From Gordius sp. MW1 (Eukaryota > Nematomorpha > Gordioida > Gordea > Gordiidae), in NCBI GenBank assembly GCA_964036665.1, contig OZ038527.1:27501901-27565900 (forward strand): a stretch of 64,000 nt of DNA, given 5' to 3'. The notes under the pieces were generated by a model. It was not told the DNA's origin and ran no database searches. It saw only the letters and a list, made by a program, of their open reading frames with translations. Shown here piece after piece: positions 35,643-55,543 of the stretch. Numbering within the stretch: the first letter of the stretch is position 1; every line of letters begins with the position of its first letter. Made by a program: the position numbers and the translations under genes.

Positions 35643-37064
35643 CAGTGGCGTAGTTAGCCTTTTAGCCTTGGGGGGGGGGGGCGAGCTTTGATTTCACACA
35701 GGTGAGAAGGGGTCAAACGCAATTGAATTTTTTCTCCCATACACATTCCTATTTTTTCGTTTAGCATCATACTCGCTTAAAGTTTTATCAAATTAAGTCC
35801 ATGTCACATATCCTTCATATGTTTATAGGGTAGCTGAAACACTTATATCAAGACAATATAATATTTTTTACAAGGTATAGGAAGTTTGGGTACAAATGAA
35901 CTGTAGGAGCACAAAGTGGAACCGGGATTTTGACAAGAAACTTTAATATTTTAAAAAATAATACAAAATTAAAAAAACTATACAACAAAGTTTTCATATC
36001 AAATCTTGTATTGCCACCCAATTGGCCATATATATAACAAATCTTAATTTTACATATACAATATTGGCAGCATTTATCATGAAAATAATTTAAAGCCTTT
36101 TAGATCCTCAAAAGGCGATATTATAACATAAAATATTAAAAAACTTAACTATGATATTAAAATTCGCAATGCGAGAATGAATATTTAAAAGTTATAGTCC
36201 CTGATCATATTATAGATTTTTGCCCAAACCCCCTTTACACCACCAAAAGTTTATGAACTAATAAATTTAAAGGCTAAAATGATCCTTAAAAATATTCAGT
36301 CAAAATTAATTGATTCAAAATTACATTTAAGATTTTAGATGAAATTAGAGATTGAGATGCGCAGAACAACTTAGTGTTTGTGTCAATTTTGTTGAATCCA
36401 ATAATAAATAAAAAAAGTAGGATTTTTATCTATTGAAAGTTTTGATGCATTAACAATTGTCAATATAATTCAGGAATTTTTCATTAATATAAATTTAAAA
36501 GCAATATGTGCTGCTCAAACTTATGATGGGGTAAAACTAATGAAGGGGAAACAATGAAAAACATTGGCTTTATAGGTCCATGTGGTACATAAAAATATTA
36601 CAAGAGATGTTAAACAATAAGTATATGAGATGGAGAAATAAATTAAATCTAGAATGGGATTTTCGTGAATTTAATAATAAATAACTATAAAAACGAGTTT
36701 TTTAGATAATAGCATTTTAAATATCAATACGATTTAAGCTATTGTTTGGATCTAAGGGCTTCAAAAATAAGTTAAGCTTTAATTGCTTGCTACTATTTTT
36801 CATTGAGGATTAATTGATAGAAGTAAAGCAGAAATTAATTATAAAAAACTCGGATCTTAATTTAAAAAAATTAATATTAAATTATGGAATTATGTCGACT
36901 CAACAATTTTATTAAAATTGCATCCTTTATTGTCTTAAACAGAATCTTTATTTGTTGCTTAAGGGGCCAAAGATGTTTCCCTTGGGGGGGGGGAGCTAAA
37001 GGAGCCTGGTTTTTGCTCTTTGAGTGGCCATGGCCCCCACTTACCCCCCCCAGCTACGTCACTG
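35643..37064 (+). mobile_element. hAT element with ZMYM/TTF-type transposase remnant
   Basis: 1,422 bp. Ends CAGTGGCGTAGTTAGCC and CAGCTACGTCACTG are imperfect inverted repeats, flanked by GTCGTTTC and GTCGTTCC (7 of 8 identical), a hAT-size duplication. Around 36420-36555 a frame reads VGFLSIESFDALTIVNIIQE then AAQTYDGVKLMKGK, the central region of ZMYM1-like (TTF-finger) hAT transposases; stops abound. The same end type occurs on the short element at 52491-52652. Confidence 0.82.
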
Positions 37065-37167
37065 GTCGTTCCATAGTTAATAAAATTATTGGTACTTGTA
37101 AAGAAAACTGGCGATTCTAGATCTTGGCTTAAGCTCAGCGAATGGCAAGTAGCCCTATGCCCATTAT

Positions 37168-37333
37168 CATGGGCACAGCCAGAGGAGGCAGTGAGGGGCG
37201 GCTGCCCACTCCCTCTGAACTACAAATAGTTTAAAATTTAATATAATTTTGGCTAAAATTTCAAAAAATTATTATTTTGCCCCTCCCTATATCATTAATG
37301 CCCCTCTCTAATTACAATCCTGCCTACATCATG
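37168..37333 (-). mobile_element. MITE family A copy, reverse orientation
   Basis: CATGGGCACAGCCAGAGG, then GGGGCGGCTGCCC, and ends AATTACAATCCTGCCTACAT then CATG. Confidence 0.85.
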
Positions 37334-37729
37334 GGCATTATTATCATACAATGGCTCTCGGCCTATGTTGAAATTTTAAAACGGGGTATGAATTTGTTAA
37401 ATCAAAAGCTCCCTCGACCTCCTCTACTGAGAGAAAGAAAGTGTAGAAATAGAAATGACTTAACTATTTGATCTTTGTCTTAGTAGTAGCCACGACCCTC
37501 TGTCACCTAGAACCCAGAGGTAAACAATTTTCCAAACGAATATCCAAGTGTGTGACCGCAATAACCCACTAAACCAATGTTTTTTTTTATTTCAAGCGGA
37601 ATAATATTATGGAGATTTATATCCTTTACTAGTTTAACAGATCAATTTATAATCAGTTTAATTTATTGGTTCACTTCACATTTAGGAAAAATTTTTATTT
37701 TAATTTATACCTAAATCTAGTGTAGTAAA

Positions 37730-37916
37730 AAAGGCTGAGTTTTGTTTGGTCGACCTTTGATTTTAGTCGATTGAACATACACAGACGAAAGGTTTAACCA
37801 AAAAACTTGTCCGTTTAAACGACTAAAAAAACAGACCAAAATATCTTTGGTTTATCTATGTTTAGTGGACTAAAACCAAAGGTCGACCAAACAAAACCCA
37901 GCCGTTTTTACAACAC
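37730..37916. mobile_element. MITE family B copy
   Basis: 187 bp; GTGTAGTAAAAAAGGCTGAG to CCAGCCGTTTTTACAACAC, with TA at the left flank and the internal GGTCGACC / GGTCGACC palindromic words. Confidence 0.9.
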
Positions 37917-38378
37917 GATTCAAAATATTACTTGTATTAGCTAGCACTAGTCAAAGTTGTTTTTTAACAGCCTGACCTCATTCTGTCTGTCATACTTTAA
38001 GACCAATAAGAAAAATTATTTTACCATGTAGATTTTTTCTTGTCTACGTGTTACGATATATTAAAAAAAATTAATTTTTTTCAAGTTATTTATATAATTT
38101 TTAATCGTGTTATTTCAATAGCAAGGTAATATATGTATAAATCGAAAATTGAGAATAAAAATTGAATTGGATTATAAGTTTGTTAGCTTAGGGCTGCTTA
38201 TGGCCGTCTATGTCATTGGTTTAAACCATATGGCCATACCCTAAGTTCAGTTGGTGAGCCCGGCCCAAAATTCAAAGCCTAAACATAAATTAATAAAATA
38301 AATATATTTAAAATATTATTTAGAATGAACATTTGCCCTCAAAACATTACTTTATCAATATTGAATAATCCGGCACCC

Positions 38379-38576
38379 GGTCAAAGTAGCAGAAAAAAAG
38401 CAGCCAAATTTATCAGATCAAGATTGGTCAGGAGGGTTAGGGTTAGTGTTTTAGGTTGGCGTTTTAGGTTAGGGTTATATGCACATCAAATTCCCTCCCC
38501 ATTTGATTAATTCTAATATATTGATGATCTAAAAAAATATTTTCTGCTACTTTTTCATCATTCTGCTACTTTGACC
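38379..38576. mobile_element. MITE family C, copy 2
   Basis: GGTCAAAGTAGCAG to CTGCTACTTTGACC, 198 bp; the interior has GGGTTAGGGTTAG and is inverted relative to copy 1 at 11856-12037. Confidence 0.88.
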
Positions 38577-38689
38577 CCGATTCAATAATCCATTATAAAA
38601 TTGGAAATTTAAAAAATATTATTTGCAGCCTATAGTATATAAATATAATTATCCTTCGTGTAAAAAATTTAATCGAAAAGAATAAGCTT

Positions 38690-40350
38690 GGCAAGTCTTG
38701 GGGTTGTCCATAAGTTCAGCACACTAAAACTAAACTCAAAGGAAGGAGAATTGATCTACAAAATCACAAAGTCAAGGGCCCGAAATTCGAAAGATTACAT
38801 AGAATGCCGGTCAAGGGACAGAAAGGAGAAATACTAATACACGACAGCCATATACTACAAAGATGGTAAGACATTTATCAATTGAAAAGGGGCCTTTAGT
38901 CGAAGATCATAACCAAGAAAATATAATAGGAGAATTAAACAAGCGGATTGGATCACGGAAACTGAGGTAGGAGTTGCTATGTGTAAATTAAAGTCAGGAA
39001 AAGCTCTCGGACAAGACAACATACTAATAGAAGACTTTAAAGCGTTAGGCAATACTGGTGTACAAATCCTCGCAAAACTTTTCAACAATATTTTAAAAAC
39101 GGGTAAAATGTCTAACAAGTAAAGGGATAGCTATATGATACCAATATACAAGATAAAAGGGGATATTTAGGATTGTAACAAGAACAACTACAAAGGGATA
39201 AGCTTATGGGTCACACTTTCAAGGTGAGAAAAAAAGTGATCAAAAATGGGTTCGGAGTTTAGTTAAAATTCGAGATAACCAATTCGGATTTATGCCGGAG
39301 AGGTCTACAGCAGATGCCCTGAAAAGTGTTCGAAGATTAATGGAACGGTTTAGAGAAAGGGAGGAGGATTTGCACATGTGTTTCATCGATCTAGGAAAAG
39401 CGTTTGATAATGTCCCCCGGACTTTAGTGTGGAAATGTCTAGAAAAGAAAGTGCCAGAATTATATTATACGTCTTAGCTATAAAAGCAATATACAAGGGA
39501 AATAGAACATACGTTAGAGCAACGGTGGTGACTACAAAGGGTTTTGCCATTAACACTGGAGTCCATCAAGGTTCAGCTCTCAGTTCCTTCCTATTCATAA
39601 TAATAATAGATACAAAGGATTTGGGCCAGGAAGCTCCTTGGGCAATGATCTTTACAGACGATATAATCCTCTGTGCCAAAAGTAAATAAGAATTGGCTAA
39701 TACTGTAAATAGATGGGTAAATGTAATAGAAGAAAGTGGTCTCAGGGTCAATCGAAAGAAAACAAAATACATGAAGACAAAGTTTAAATCAAATAAAAAT
39801 CAGTTAAGTGCATCCCTTATTTTAGGCGATTGCAAGCGTGGATTCCTCTAAATATTTAGGAACAACACTTCAATCGGATGGTGAAATGGACAAAAAAATC
39901 CAAGTAAGGATAAATTCCGGATGGCTAAAATGGAGAGCGTTCTTGTGATAAAAACATTCCAAGAAGACTAAAAGGTGCACTGTATAGGTCCATCGTACAG
40001 CCAACAGTCCTGTATAACTCGGAATCATGGCTATACGTAAAAGGGAAGAGCAGCGCCTTGCGTCCATGGAGATGAGAATGTTAAGATGGGTGCTAGGAGT
40101 AAGCAAAAAGGAACATAAGCGAAATGAAGTAATAAGAAGAATTTTGGGTACAACATCTATTAAGACAAAGCTCCTAACAAAAGATGGTATGGCCATGTCA
40201 AGAGAAGGGAGGATAGCTGCGGCGGAAAGAAAATCGAGAAGATAAATTTCGCGGGAAAACGAAAGAGAGAAAGAACGAAGCTTATTTGGATTCATAAAAT
40301 AAGGCACGATATAAAAATTCACAAGATAAAGAAAGTTAGTGACAAATAGA
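38690..40350 (+). mobile_element. RTE-like LINE remnant, second copy
   Basis: Broken open reading frame with recognisable RT order. About 38940-39115: ETEVGVAMCKLKSGKALGQD (pre-RT block). About 39290-39475: MPERSTADALKSVRRLMERF and CFIDLGKAFDNVPRTLVW. About 39540-39690: GVHQGSALSSFLF and IFTDDIILC, where the catalytic YxDD is TDD. About 40027-40245: REEQRLASMEMRMLRWVLG, the RTE thumb. Frameshifts and stops separate the blocks. Same lineage as 1-960. Confidence 0.9.
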
Positions 40351-41189
40351 AACAAATAATGAATGACTAACCACCAGCCTAGGTGATGGTCGTATATGTG
40401 AATACGTGAATAAGGAATAGTTTAATTTAGTATAACTTTTGTTTGTATAAAATATATATAACAGTGATATACAGTCATAGAAAGAAAAATCTATTCACTT
40501 CTTGAAAAGTATTTTATAAAAAAAATTCGCTTGATAAAAATAAATTATTTTTACCAATAATTAGCAATTTTAGAAGCCTTTATTAGGTCACCTTCTGCAA
40601 AAGCAAATGGGGATAAAATAATTTTAAATATGAGATTAAGCTACAAAAACAAAATTAAATTCTAATTTGATTTATAGCAAGATTTTATGTAAGACCTTAA
40701 TTTTTTGAAAATAAGATGCCTAGACCTAGAGTAATTAAGAATTTCCACTTTTTGCTCTTACTTTATTTAAGTTGTTGAAGAAGAAATGAATTCCAGAAGG
40801 CAGGAAGGATTATTTTAGAGGAGCCATCACAATTAACGCTTTATTTGGAAGGAGGGACTAATGAGACAATATATGTATTCAAATTAAGTGCGTAATACAA
40901 TCTTAATATCACATCACGAGGAATAACGAAATATAAATATTAAATACTACATCAATCGAAACATTAAACACAAGTAATCTCACAATCTTTAAACCCTCAA
41001 CAAAAGTGTTAGAAATTTACTATGTTATTGTTCTAAGTCTTCTATATATTATTTTAAATTTCAAAATTTAAAAATGAGAAAAAAAATGGCTGACTTACGA
41101 GAATTATTATAAATTATTTTGATTACATCAGTTAACGTAAAACAAGCTATACAGATTTATAAAATTTCTTCTAAATAAAAGAGGTAGCT
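40351..41189. other. Stretch between two LINEs, no gene seen
   Basis: AT-rich, possibly the 3' UTR of the RTE-like LINE at its left. No exon-like frame or inverted repeat recognised. Confidence 0.4.
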
Positions 41190-44100
41190 AGGTAGGTAGT
41201 ATAAGCCCCGATGACAAACAAGAGCTTGGCTAAATCGGCAAGCTAAGATTGAGTCCCATCTGACACCATAGGTGCATATCGGGCCACGCTAACCAGAGGT
41301 TACGTGTTCAGTTGTTAGTAGATTAGTGGTTAGTAATCAGTATTGTTAGTAGCAGGAATCATTAAAGTAAAATCCAAGCAGAGCACACAATTAAATAGTA
41401 TAAGGACATTACTCTGGGATTCTGGGAAGAGGATTTGCAGGTTACCAAAGTTTGCTAGTTTTGAACGACGGACTTGGGGTCATGTATGAAGGGTATGAAA
41501 GGAAAGTGGCTCTTCTTAGTTAGCTGGTTTGGGCATCACACTCAGACTCAGGAATAGATAAGATCATTTCGAAAAAGCGGTTGGGGAGGAATACTTTGAA
41601 GGGAAATTGGAGGCAGAAAAGGTTTTCCAAGCGGATCTGTTTTGCATTATAGGGAATATAGTATTCCAATCATGATTAAGAGAACGAAGTTCAGAGAAAG
41701 TTTTGTCGATCCAGGATCCTCGACATTTTAAATTTTTAAGTTGGGGGGGTCTCCATAGAATTGATCTTAAGCATATGTTAAGTCCATTAAGTCTAGTTTG
41801 GTGGGCTAGGAAGTTCAACTTACGTGCTATAATTATATTTTTATAGGAGGGATTTCGCAAAGGGACCAAAGGTTTGAAATGCTGATTACCTCCGGGTAGA
41901 ATATTTTACAAACTATTCTTAACATTTTATTTAGTTTGGCCTGGGCAGTTTTAAGAGTCGAGCCTTTTAGGGACCATGTTTCACATCCATAGAGGAATAT
42001 AGGCAATATGGTGGTTTTGTAAAGACGAAGGCGGGTCGGTCGAGCCAATTCATTGGATTTCCATATCGAATAGCAGGAATAATCTCTTTAATACTTTAGA
42101 TATTTTATTAGAGACATCTTGTTGAAAATATGTATCTGAAGATAGAGTCACACCTAAGTAGTTTATTGAATCTGAAAAGGGGATCAAAGTGTTGTCAATA
42201 ATCAAAGTATTAGTATGATGGGATAAGTTAATAGCCAGTATGTTAGACTTTTTTGGGTTAATTATTAAACCCGCTTTTTGGATTCTATGACGAATCTATC
42301 GACAAAATTCTGTGTTTTGAGAATTGAATCCGATATGATGCATAAATCATCCGCAAATAGCAGTGAAGAAACTTTGATACCGTTCATGTTAATACCGTCG
42401 TAAGAAAGGGTAGATCTTTTAATTATAAGATCCATTGCTGTGATGAATAGTAAAAGAGATAATGGACATCCCTGTCTAACTAATCACTCTCATGTCCTTG
42501 TAAAGAGAGAAGATCAGTCTAATAATATTTTTGGGAATTCCTAGTAGACACAAAGATTCCCATATGTAAAAGTGGGATAGGGAATCGAAAGCTTTCTGAA
42601 TGTCAACAAACGTTAGGACTAAAGGTGATTTGGATTTAGAGGAGATATCATTAATATTTTTGAGAGTAAGGATATGTTCAATTGTAGTTTTTGACTTACG
42701 AAAGCCTGCTTGATTACTTTTTAAATTATCGTCAATGAATGGATATATTCTCCTATATAATATTTTTATAAAAACCTTTGAGATGTTATTTATAATTGTA
42801 ATCCCTCTATAATTATCGGGAAGGGATGGGTCTCCTTTTTTATAAATTTTACTAAGTAGACCAGTAGACCAAGCGTGGGGGATGATCTCTTGTTGCCAGA
42901 TTTTTGTGAAAAGTTGAAGCAAAAGTTCACTAAGGGTGTAATCAGCTTAAAGGGCTTCCGCTGTGATTTTGTCTGCATCGGGAGCTTTATGAAGTTTGAG
43001 GGATTTTACTACATATTTTATTTCACACAAGGAGGGTGGTTCTACTCTGATATATGGGGTGCAGGGTGTTTTGAAGTTATTAACGAATTCAAGGAATATG
43101 TCGGAACATGGGATTAAATAAGGGCAATCTAGAACGGAACGAAAGTGATTCTCCCAAGCCTCCGTTTGGATCAAAGAATCGTTGGAGTTATATTCGTTTT
43201 TTAGTATGTTGTAGTTATATTTATCCTCAAATTTTGTAGTGATATTCCTGAGAATTCTGTAAAGGTTGTGTGTAGAGTTAGTGCGAGCAGCAGATTCTGT
43301 TTCCCGTAGTTTGCTCGATAAGTATTTTGCCTTGTCCTTTTTTATTGCTGCTTTAATCTTTTTTGTAAGTAGTTGGACCCTAGCTTTTTAATTTCTAAGT
43401 GTCTTATCCTTAAAAACGTTGTACCGTGACTCGAGTAAATTAATGGTATCAATGGAGAACCAGGACTTAACGTTGATATGGATATGATTACACTGTTAAG
43501 GGGTGAAAAACTTTGCTAAAGTGTCATTGTGGTTATTAACTGAGAGGGGGGCCAGATCGCCAAGTTCCTTCGAGTCTGTTTGTAATCTGGACTCCAGTTG
43601 AGAGATGTCTCTGATTATGTCTGCTCGAGATGAACATTTTTTAAGTTTTTTTGACGAGTGAAGAGAGGAAGATTAATAAAGAGATCAGCTGAGATAACTA
43701 AATGATCTGTCTTTAAAAGAGAGTGAAAGGTGTGAAAATTCTTCACCATTTTGTGATTTTTTAGTTGACATATTATATGATCAATTTGGGTACCTCGATG
43801 ATTTTCATTTTTTTGGTATGTGATTAGGTTATCAAAAGGAAGGTCAGAAAAGGTTGAGGTTATCTTTAGTTTGTGTTTGTAGCAAAATTTTTTAAGTAAT
43901 TTACCGTTCCGGTTAGTCGGGCCAATCGAATTCGGGCCAACTATTAGATTATTATCACCCAATGAACGCTGTACTGAAGCATTGAAGTCCCCAACGAGGA
44001 TATTAAGATGCTTATTTTTAAATATATCTGAGATGTTTTGGAGGAGAGATCCCATCACTTGGGAATTTTTGGAAGCGGGAGGAGCGTATATATTAAAAAT

Positions 44101-44395
44101 TGATAAACAACTTATTTGTAAGTGAATGATTAACAGTCTGTTATTCACATAGTCAATGCTACCCACTATGAGGTCCTTTTTTTTAAAGAATGCCTACGCC
44201 TGATGCAGGTTCTAGGCCGCAATCCGTGCAATAGAAATTATAGTCGTTAGCGGGGAGAATTTTGCGATGTGAGTATCTAGTTTGTTGAACGCATAAAATG
44301 TCAATTTTATGGTTGGAGGCCAATAGGGCCAGGGTCTGTAAAGCTCCAGCTTCTCTTAAGGTTTGAGTGTTAAGTGAAGCCAGTTTTAAAATCAT
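41190..44395 (-). mobile_element. APE-type LINE remnant (endonuclease, RT and C-terminal parts)
   Basis: Minus-strand non-LTR retrotransposon with several frame breaks. 44183-44395 and 43615-44166 encode an apurinic-type endonuclease (ASLNTQTLREAGALQTLALL, ILVGDFNAS, RGTQIDHIIC, LLKTDHLVISADL). 42476-43174 carry the RT start (LHKAPDADKITAEAL, DNYRGITIINNISKVFIKIL, FVDIQKAFDSLSH). SSLLFADDLCIIS, the active site, lies near 42340. 41564-42048 give the C-terminal part (LPIFLYGCETWSLKG). The tail at 41200-41290 matches the repeat at 11690. Clade not resolved. Confidence 0.9.
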
Positions 44396-44878
44396 TTAAA
44401 TTCGAGTATCACAGTTTAAAAGTTGGGGAGGAGTGAATCGGATTTATCAACAAATTTTAAAACTTACTAAATTAGTAGATAAGATAATTATAAGAAGCAA
44501 TCTCAGTTGTGTTTTGTATATCGTTAATAATTCGGGATATCCCTATGAAATTAGTTAAGATTGTATTAATGTTTAATGATGCGATCTTAAGCCTTATGAT
44601 TGTTTATATTTCGACCAATCTTTTCCTATGTAAACCTTTGATATTATTAGTTAAGATTTAGAGAAGGGATCAGTGTTAAATTTATTATGGATAATGAAAA
44701 TTAGAGATCCTAAATAATTGAGGCTAGTTTAAATATCCTTACTTTGATCTGATCATAAACATCAGCTGTTTTTTAAATTCAGATTTGGCCATACGTGCCT
44801 CTTCGGGACATATGTCGCAATTGTAAACCTTTCTCATAAAAATAAATAAATTAATATTTAGTGGTTATTCAGGCTTAG

Positions 44879-52092
<7,214 letters not shown>

Positions 52093-52490
52093 ATTTCATC
52101 TTTTATATACTTTTACATCTCCACCCATTCATCATATATATCACACGAAATATATTTCCATATGTATATTATTTGTTGTAAGACTATCGTTAGGAAGATA
52201 CCTAAGAAAAGATGGCACAAGTGCATTACTACTACCCCCCTCTTTATTTACAGCGCCTCTTTATTTATGTGTTTTTTTGGTTTTGACGTGCAATTTATGT
52301 TTATCACATTCCGCTCTTTTAATGTGTTTTACATTCCACAGTAACCGTTGTTTATTCCTCTCTCATATTATTGTTTTGTTTTTCAACTACACACCTTACT
52401 TTTTGTACTCAGCTTAGATAGTCATACACTAGCACCACATTCCAATGAATTTAGGTTTACATAAATTAATGATTGAAATTTTGTAATGGC

Positions 52491-52652
52491 CAGTGGCGTA
52501 GCTAGGGGGTGCCTAGGGGGCCAATCCCCCCCAGATCAAAATTTTGGCCCCTTCACCCCCACAGGATAAAATCTTTTATCGCATTGACCCCTCCCTACTG
52601 ATGTTAAATTTAAATTCGGGCCTTTGAAGAGAAAAATGCTAGCTACGCCAGT
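52491..52652. mobile_element. Short element with CAGTGGCGTAGC ends
   Basis: 162 bp from CAGTGGCGTAGCTAGG to GCTAGCTACGCCAGTG. Ends match the hAT at 35643-37064, so it is likely a miniature derivative. No clear target duplication. Confidence 0.75.
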
Positions 52653-53593
52653 GTGCATGGTTCACATTTTATTGGTTTTTGAACCTCTCGTAACCTAGCT
52701 ATAATATAACTTGATGGAATTATTCAAGTCTAATTAAATTTCTTATTTACTCCATTCTCTGCGTGGAGTATATGTATACTAGCCTTTCAAATCTTTTATG
52801 AATATATCGACTAAGTGAATGAAACATTTGAAATTGTTTAATACGCCTAATGATTTTTTGTTTTAAAATATTTTACTATTTTTAATTTTTCGAGGTTTCT
52901 AATTGGAAAATAAAATGCGTGATCAAAACTGTTGAAGTTTAACTGGACACTGTTTTTTTATATTTATCAAATTGAAATAAGTTGGTTCGACCTTCATTAT
53001 TATTAAATCTATTAACTAATTAAAAATTTGAATCATCTAACAGAGTGCGTGCAAGCATAAGCATATATGTGTAATATATTGTTAATATACTTTTTGCGTG
53101 GCTGTTTAGCGTTTTACCCTATTATTTTGTGTTTCAGAATATTAATATCAATTTGTAAGATGAGATTTATGCAATTATCTACGGCAAATATTACAGGTAA
53201 TATAGCTGCGACACATTATAATTTCCTAAACATTATTTTAAATAAACTTTAAATATATTTAAATTATGCAAAGCACACAAAAAGTAAAGGTGTTCATTTA
53301 GGTGATTTCAGAAATAAAATTTATATGACTGAGACGATTTAGACAACTCAAAATTTAAATTTCTCTTTGAACCCAAACATTTTTTATTCTGATAAGATCC
53401 TTATTTTTTCAAAAAACTATTGTGCTAAATTTTAAATTAGTGTCGAGACTAAGTTTAGATGTAGCATTCATTTTATTCAGATCTCAATTAGCTCATAGTC
53501 TCTACTTTAAATACATTAAGGTGACATGAAGAATATTAGGGTGAATAATAAAAAGTAATGAACATTAGGCAAGCAACAAAACACTTTCTTCTT
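52653..53593. other. AT-rich stretch after ICA1, no gene seen
   Basis: Includes the region between the ICA1 3' flank and the small membrane-protein gene on the other strand, so the two genes converge here. No repeats recognised. Confidence 0.4.
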
Positions 53594-54368
53594 TCATTTT
53601 AACTTGATGGGTTCACAATGTTTGGCATTTATGACACATACCTTTGGAAATGACCACACCAAATCCAAGTAATACCAAGCCTTGCATTCCGGATAAATCA
53701 AGCAAGAGAATGGTATGAGGAATACATACCAGTCCACCATCATATAACATATGGGCCATGCTATTGCATTATTTATAACGCATTTATTTATCACATTTTT
53801 TTTAAAATACTGATTCAAAGACTATATTTTTAAATTCAAGTACGATTTTTAATGAGTTGGTAATAATGTTGGAAAAACGGCTGGGTTTTGTTTGTCGGCC
53901 TTTGGTTTTAGTCGACTAAACATATGCAAACCAAAGAATTTTTGGTCTATTTTTCTTAGTCGACCACTAGGCTTAGTCGAATTTTGAACAACAGACCACA
54001 GTCGACCATTAGTCTGGGTGCATACCAAAGGTGGTGGACCAAGCAAAACCCAGACGTTTTAACAACATTAGTTCATAATACTCCAGCCAGATACAACCAC
54101 CTAACTATCTGGACTTTATAAAATTGTATTAAGTTCGACAGCTTTATACTAGCGCTGGAAAAAGGTTTTGTTTATTGGTTTTACTAAGAATAACGGTCGC
54201 TTCTGGTCTTTTCAAATTTCAACTAAGCCTAGAGGTCAACTGAGTAAAACAGACCAAGTCCATTAAGATTTATGAAATACACTGACCTATGAATATAAGT
54301 ATGGCTATCCAAATAGCTGACCAAAAGTATTTGTGAACTTTTGTGTGATTCATGTCCTGATCAGGCAT
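53594..54368 (-). CDS. Small two-exon membrane protein, family not recognised
   Basis: Exon 1 54287-54368 (ATG at 54366-54368) and exon 2 53594-53760, joined by a GT-AG intron in phase; 249 nt, 82 residues plus TGA. The product begins MPDQDMNHTKVHKYFWSAIW, followed by a hydrophobic run IAILIFIGAWPICYMM and a second one YVFLIPFSCLIY; it continues CKAWYYLDLVWSFPK and ends basic (IKLK). Two membrane segments are likely, with no signal cleavage site seen. Alternative: exon 2 could splice out at CCAAAG|gtatgtg near 53640, adding unseen exons. The intron contains two family B MITEs. I do not recognise the family, and the model rests only on splice sites, phase and composition. Confidence 0.5.
53866..54068. 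mobile_element. MITE family B copy
   Basis: 203 bp, ATGTTGGAAAAACGGCTGGG to CCCAGACGTTTTAACAACAT, flanked by TA. In the intron of the small membrane-protein gene. Confidence 0.9.
54152..54262. mobile_element. MITE family B fragment
   Basis: Starts GCGCTGGAAAAAGG after TA and includes AGACCAAGTCC-type internal words; the right end is missing. Confidence 0.65.
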
Positions 54369-54552
54369 ACTAGTATAGGCTGAGAGAAGAAATGATGAAA
54401 GCTTCTTACTTTGATGATTTAATACCGATTGATGAATAGAAAGAATTATTGTAAACGCATTGTCGCTGCTTCGTTGAACTTAAATTTATGTTATTCATTG
54501 TTGCGTCACTAACTTTATTACTACTGTTTTCTGAAAGCACTTTAAATTTCTA

Positions 54553-54756
54553 GTGTTGTAAAAACGGCTGAGTTTTTTTGTTTGGTCGACCTTTAGTTTC
54601 AGTCGACATCCCATAAACAGACGAAAGGTTTGACCTAAAAACCTTTCGTCTGTTTATGCGACTAAGAGAAACAGATCAAAAAATCTTTGGTTTATTTATG
54701 TTTATTCAACTAAAACTAAAGGTCGACCAAACAATACCCAGCCGTTTTTACAACAC
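54553..54756. mobile_element. MITE family B copy, TA TSD
   Basis: 204 bp, GTGTTGTAAAAACGGCTGAG to CCCAGCCGTTTTTACAACAC, TA both sides; it lies within 200 bp upstream of the small membrane-protein start codon. Confidence 0.93.
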
Positions 54757-54782
54757 TACTAACAACACCAATATTATAATAC

Positions 54783-55543
54783 GGGAGATCGGGGCTAGAA
54801 TGGCCATAAAAAATAGAATCGCAAATTTTTTTTTAAATTTTTTCTTGAAATATAATTTTAAGGTCTATTTTACCACAGGAATCGGACAAATTAAGTAAAA
54901 AAACCAAATTTTAAAAATGCTCGGGTCTAGTAGTTATAGCTTCGTTAGATTAACCTTTACGTTTCCACATCTTTTTGGTGTATGCCAACTCAAACGAATA
55001 AAAAGATTGTTTTATTATAAAAAACATAGAGCAAGCAAATGTAATATATTTATAATTACAACACAAATACAAAAAGAGATGACAACCTGACTTGTGTATC
55101 CATAAAAGACAGATGCTGCAAAGATTCTTTTAATTAATTAATAATCATACTCTATCTTCCATAATAAATAAGTTAATTTTGAATAGCCAGGACTAGCCCC
55201 AATCCCTATTTTATAAACAATATAGATTAACATGTAATAATGGAAATAGAAGTTTAATCATTAGACGGTTTCTATAGAAAATCTTTTATAAGATAAATCT
55301 AAAATTAGGGTTACACAAACAACCAAAACATTTTATGTGTAATATACAAAATTTTGTCAAGGCTACCAATAATCCAAAAAATGTTTGCCCTATAATCTAA
55401 TTTTAAGTTATCTCAACTTCACTTATTATACCCTATGACAAAATACACATATCTAATTTAAATTTTAATGTTTTATTATTTATATTTTAAGAAACGATTA
55501 AAAAGATAAAAGTAAACCCGGTCTACTACTAGCCCCGGTCTCC
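54783..55543. mobile_element. Unclassified inverted-repeat element
   Basis: GGGAGATCGGGGCTAG at the left and CTAGCCCCGGTCTCC at the right are inverted repeats 761 bp apart. The AT-rich interior has an extra CTAGCCCCAATCCC at about 55194-55207. A similar right end (CTAGCCTCGGTTTCC) is at about 61260-61274. No coding remnant seen. Confidence 0.6.

Noticed and set aside
39870-40355. 161-aa minus-strand open frame, long for this window
   Set aside because: Antisense of the RTE-like LINE C-terminal region, with hydrophobic composition explained by reverse complement of a Lys/Arg-rich frame.
41203-41260. A-box and B-box-like words suggesting a tRNA gene
   Set aside because: The boxes are only about 22 bp apart and no cloverleaf forms.
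42875-43117. 80-aa plus-strand frame
   Set aside because: Antisense shadow of the minus-strand LINE reverse transcriptase.
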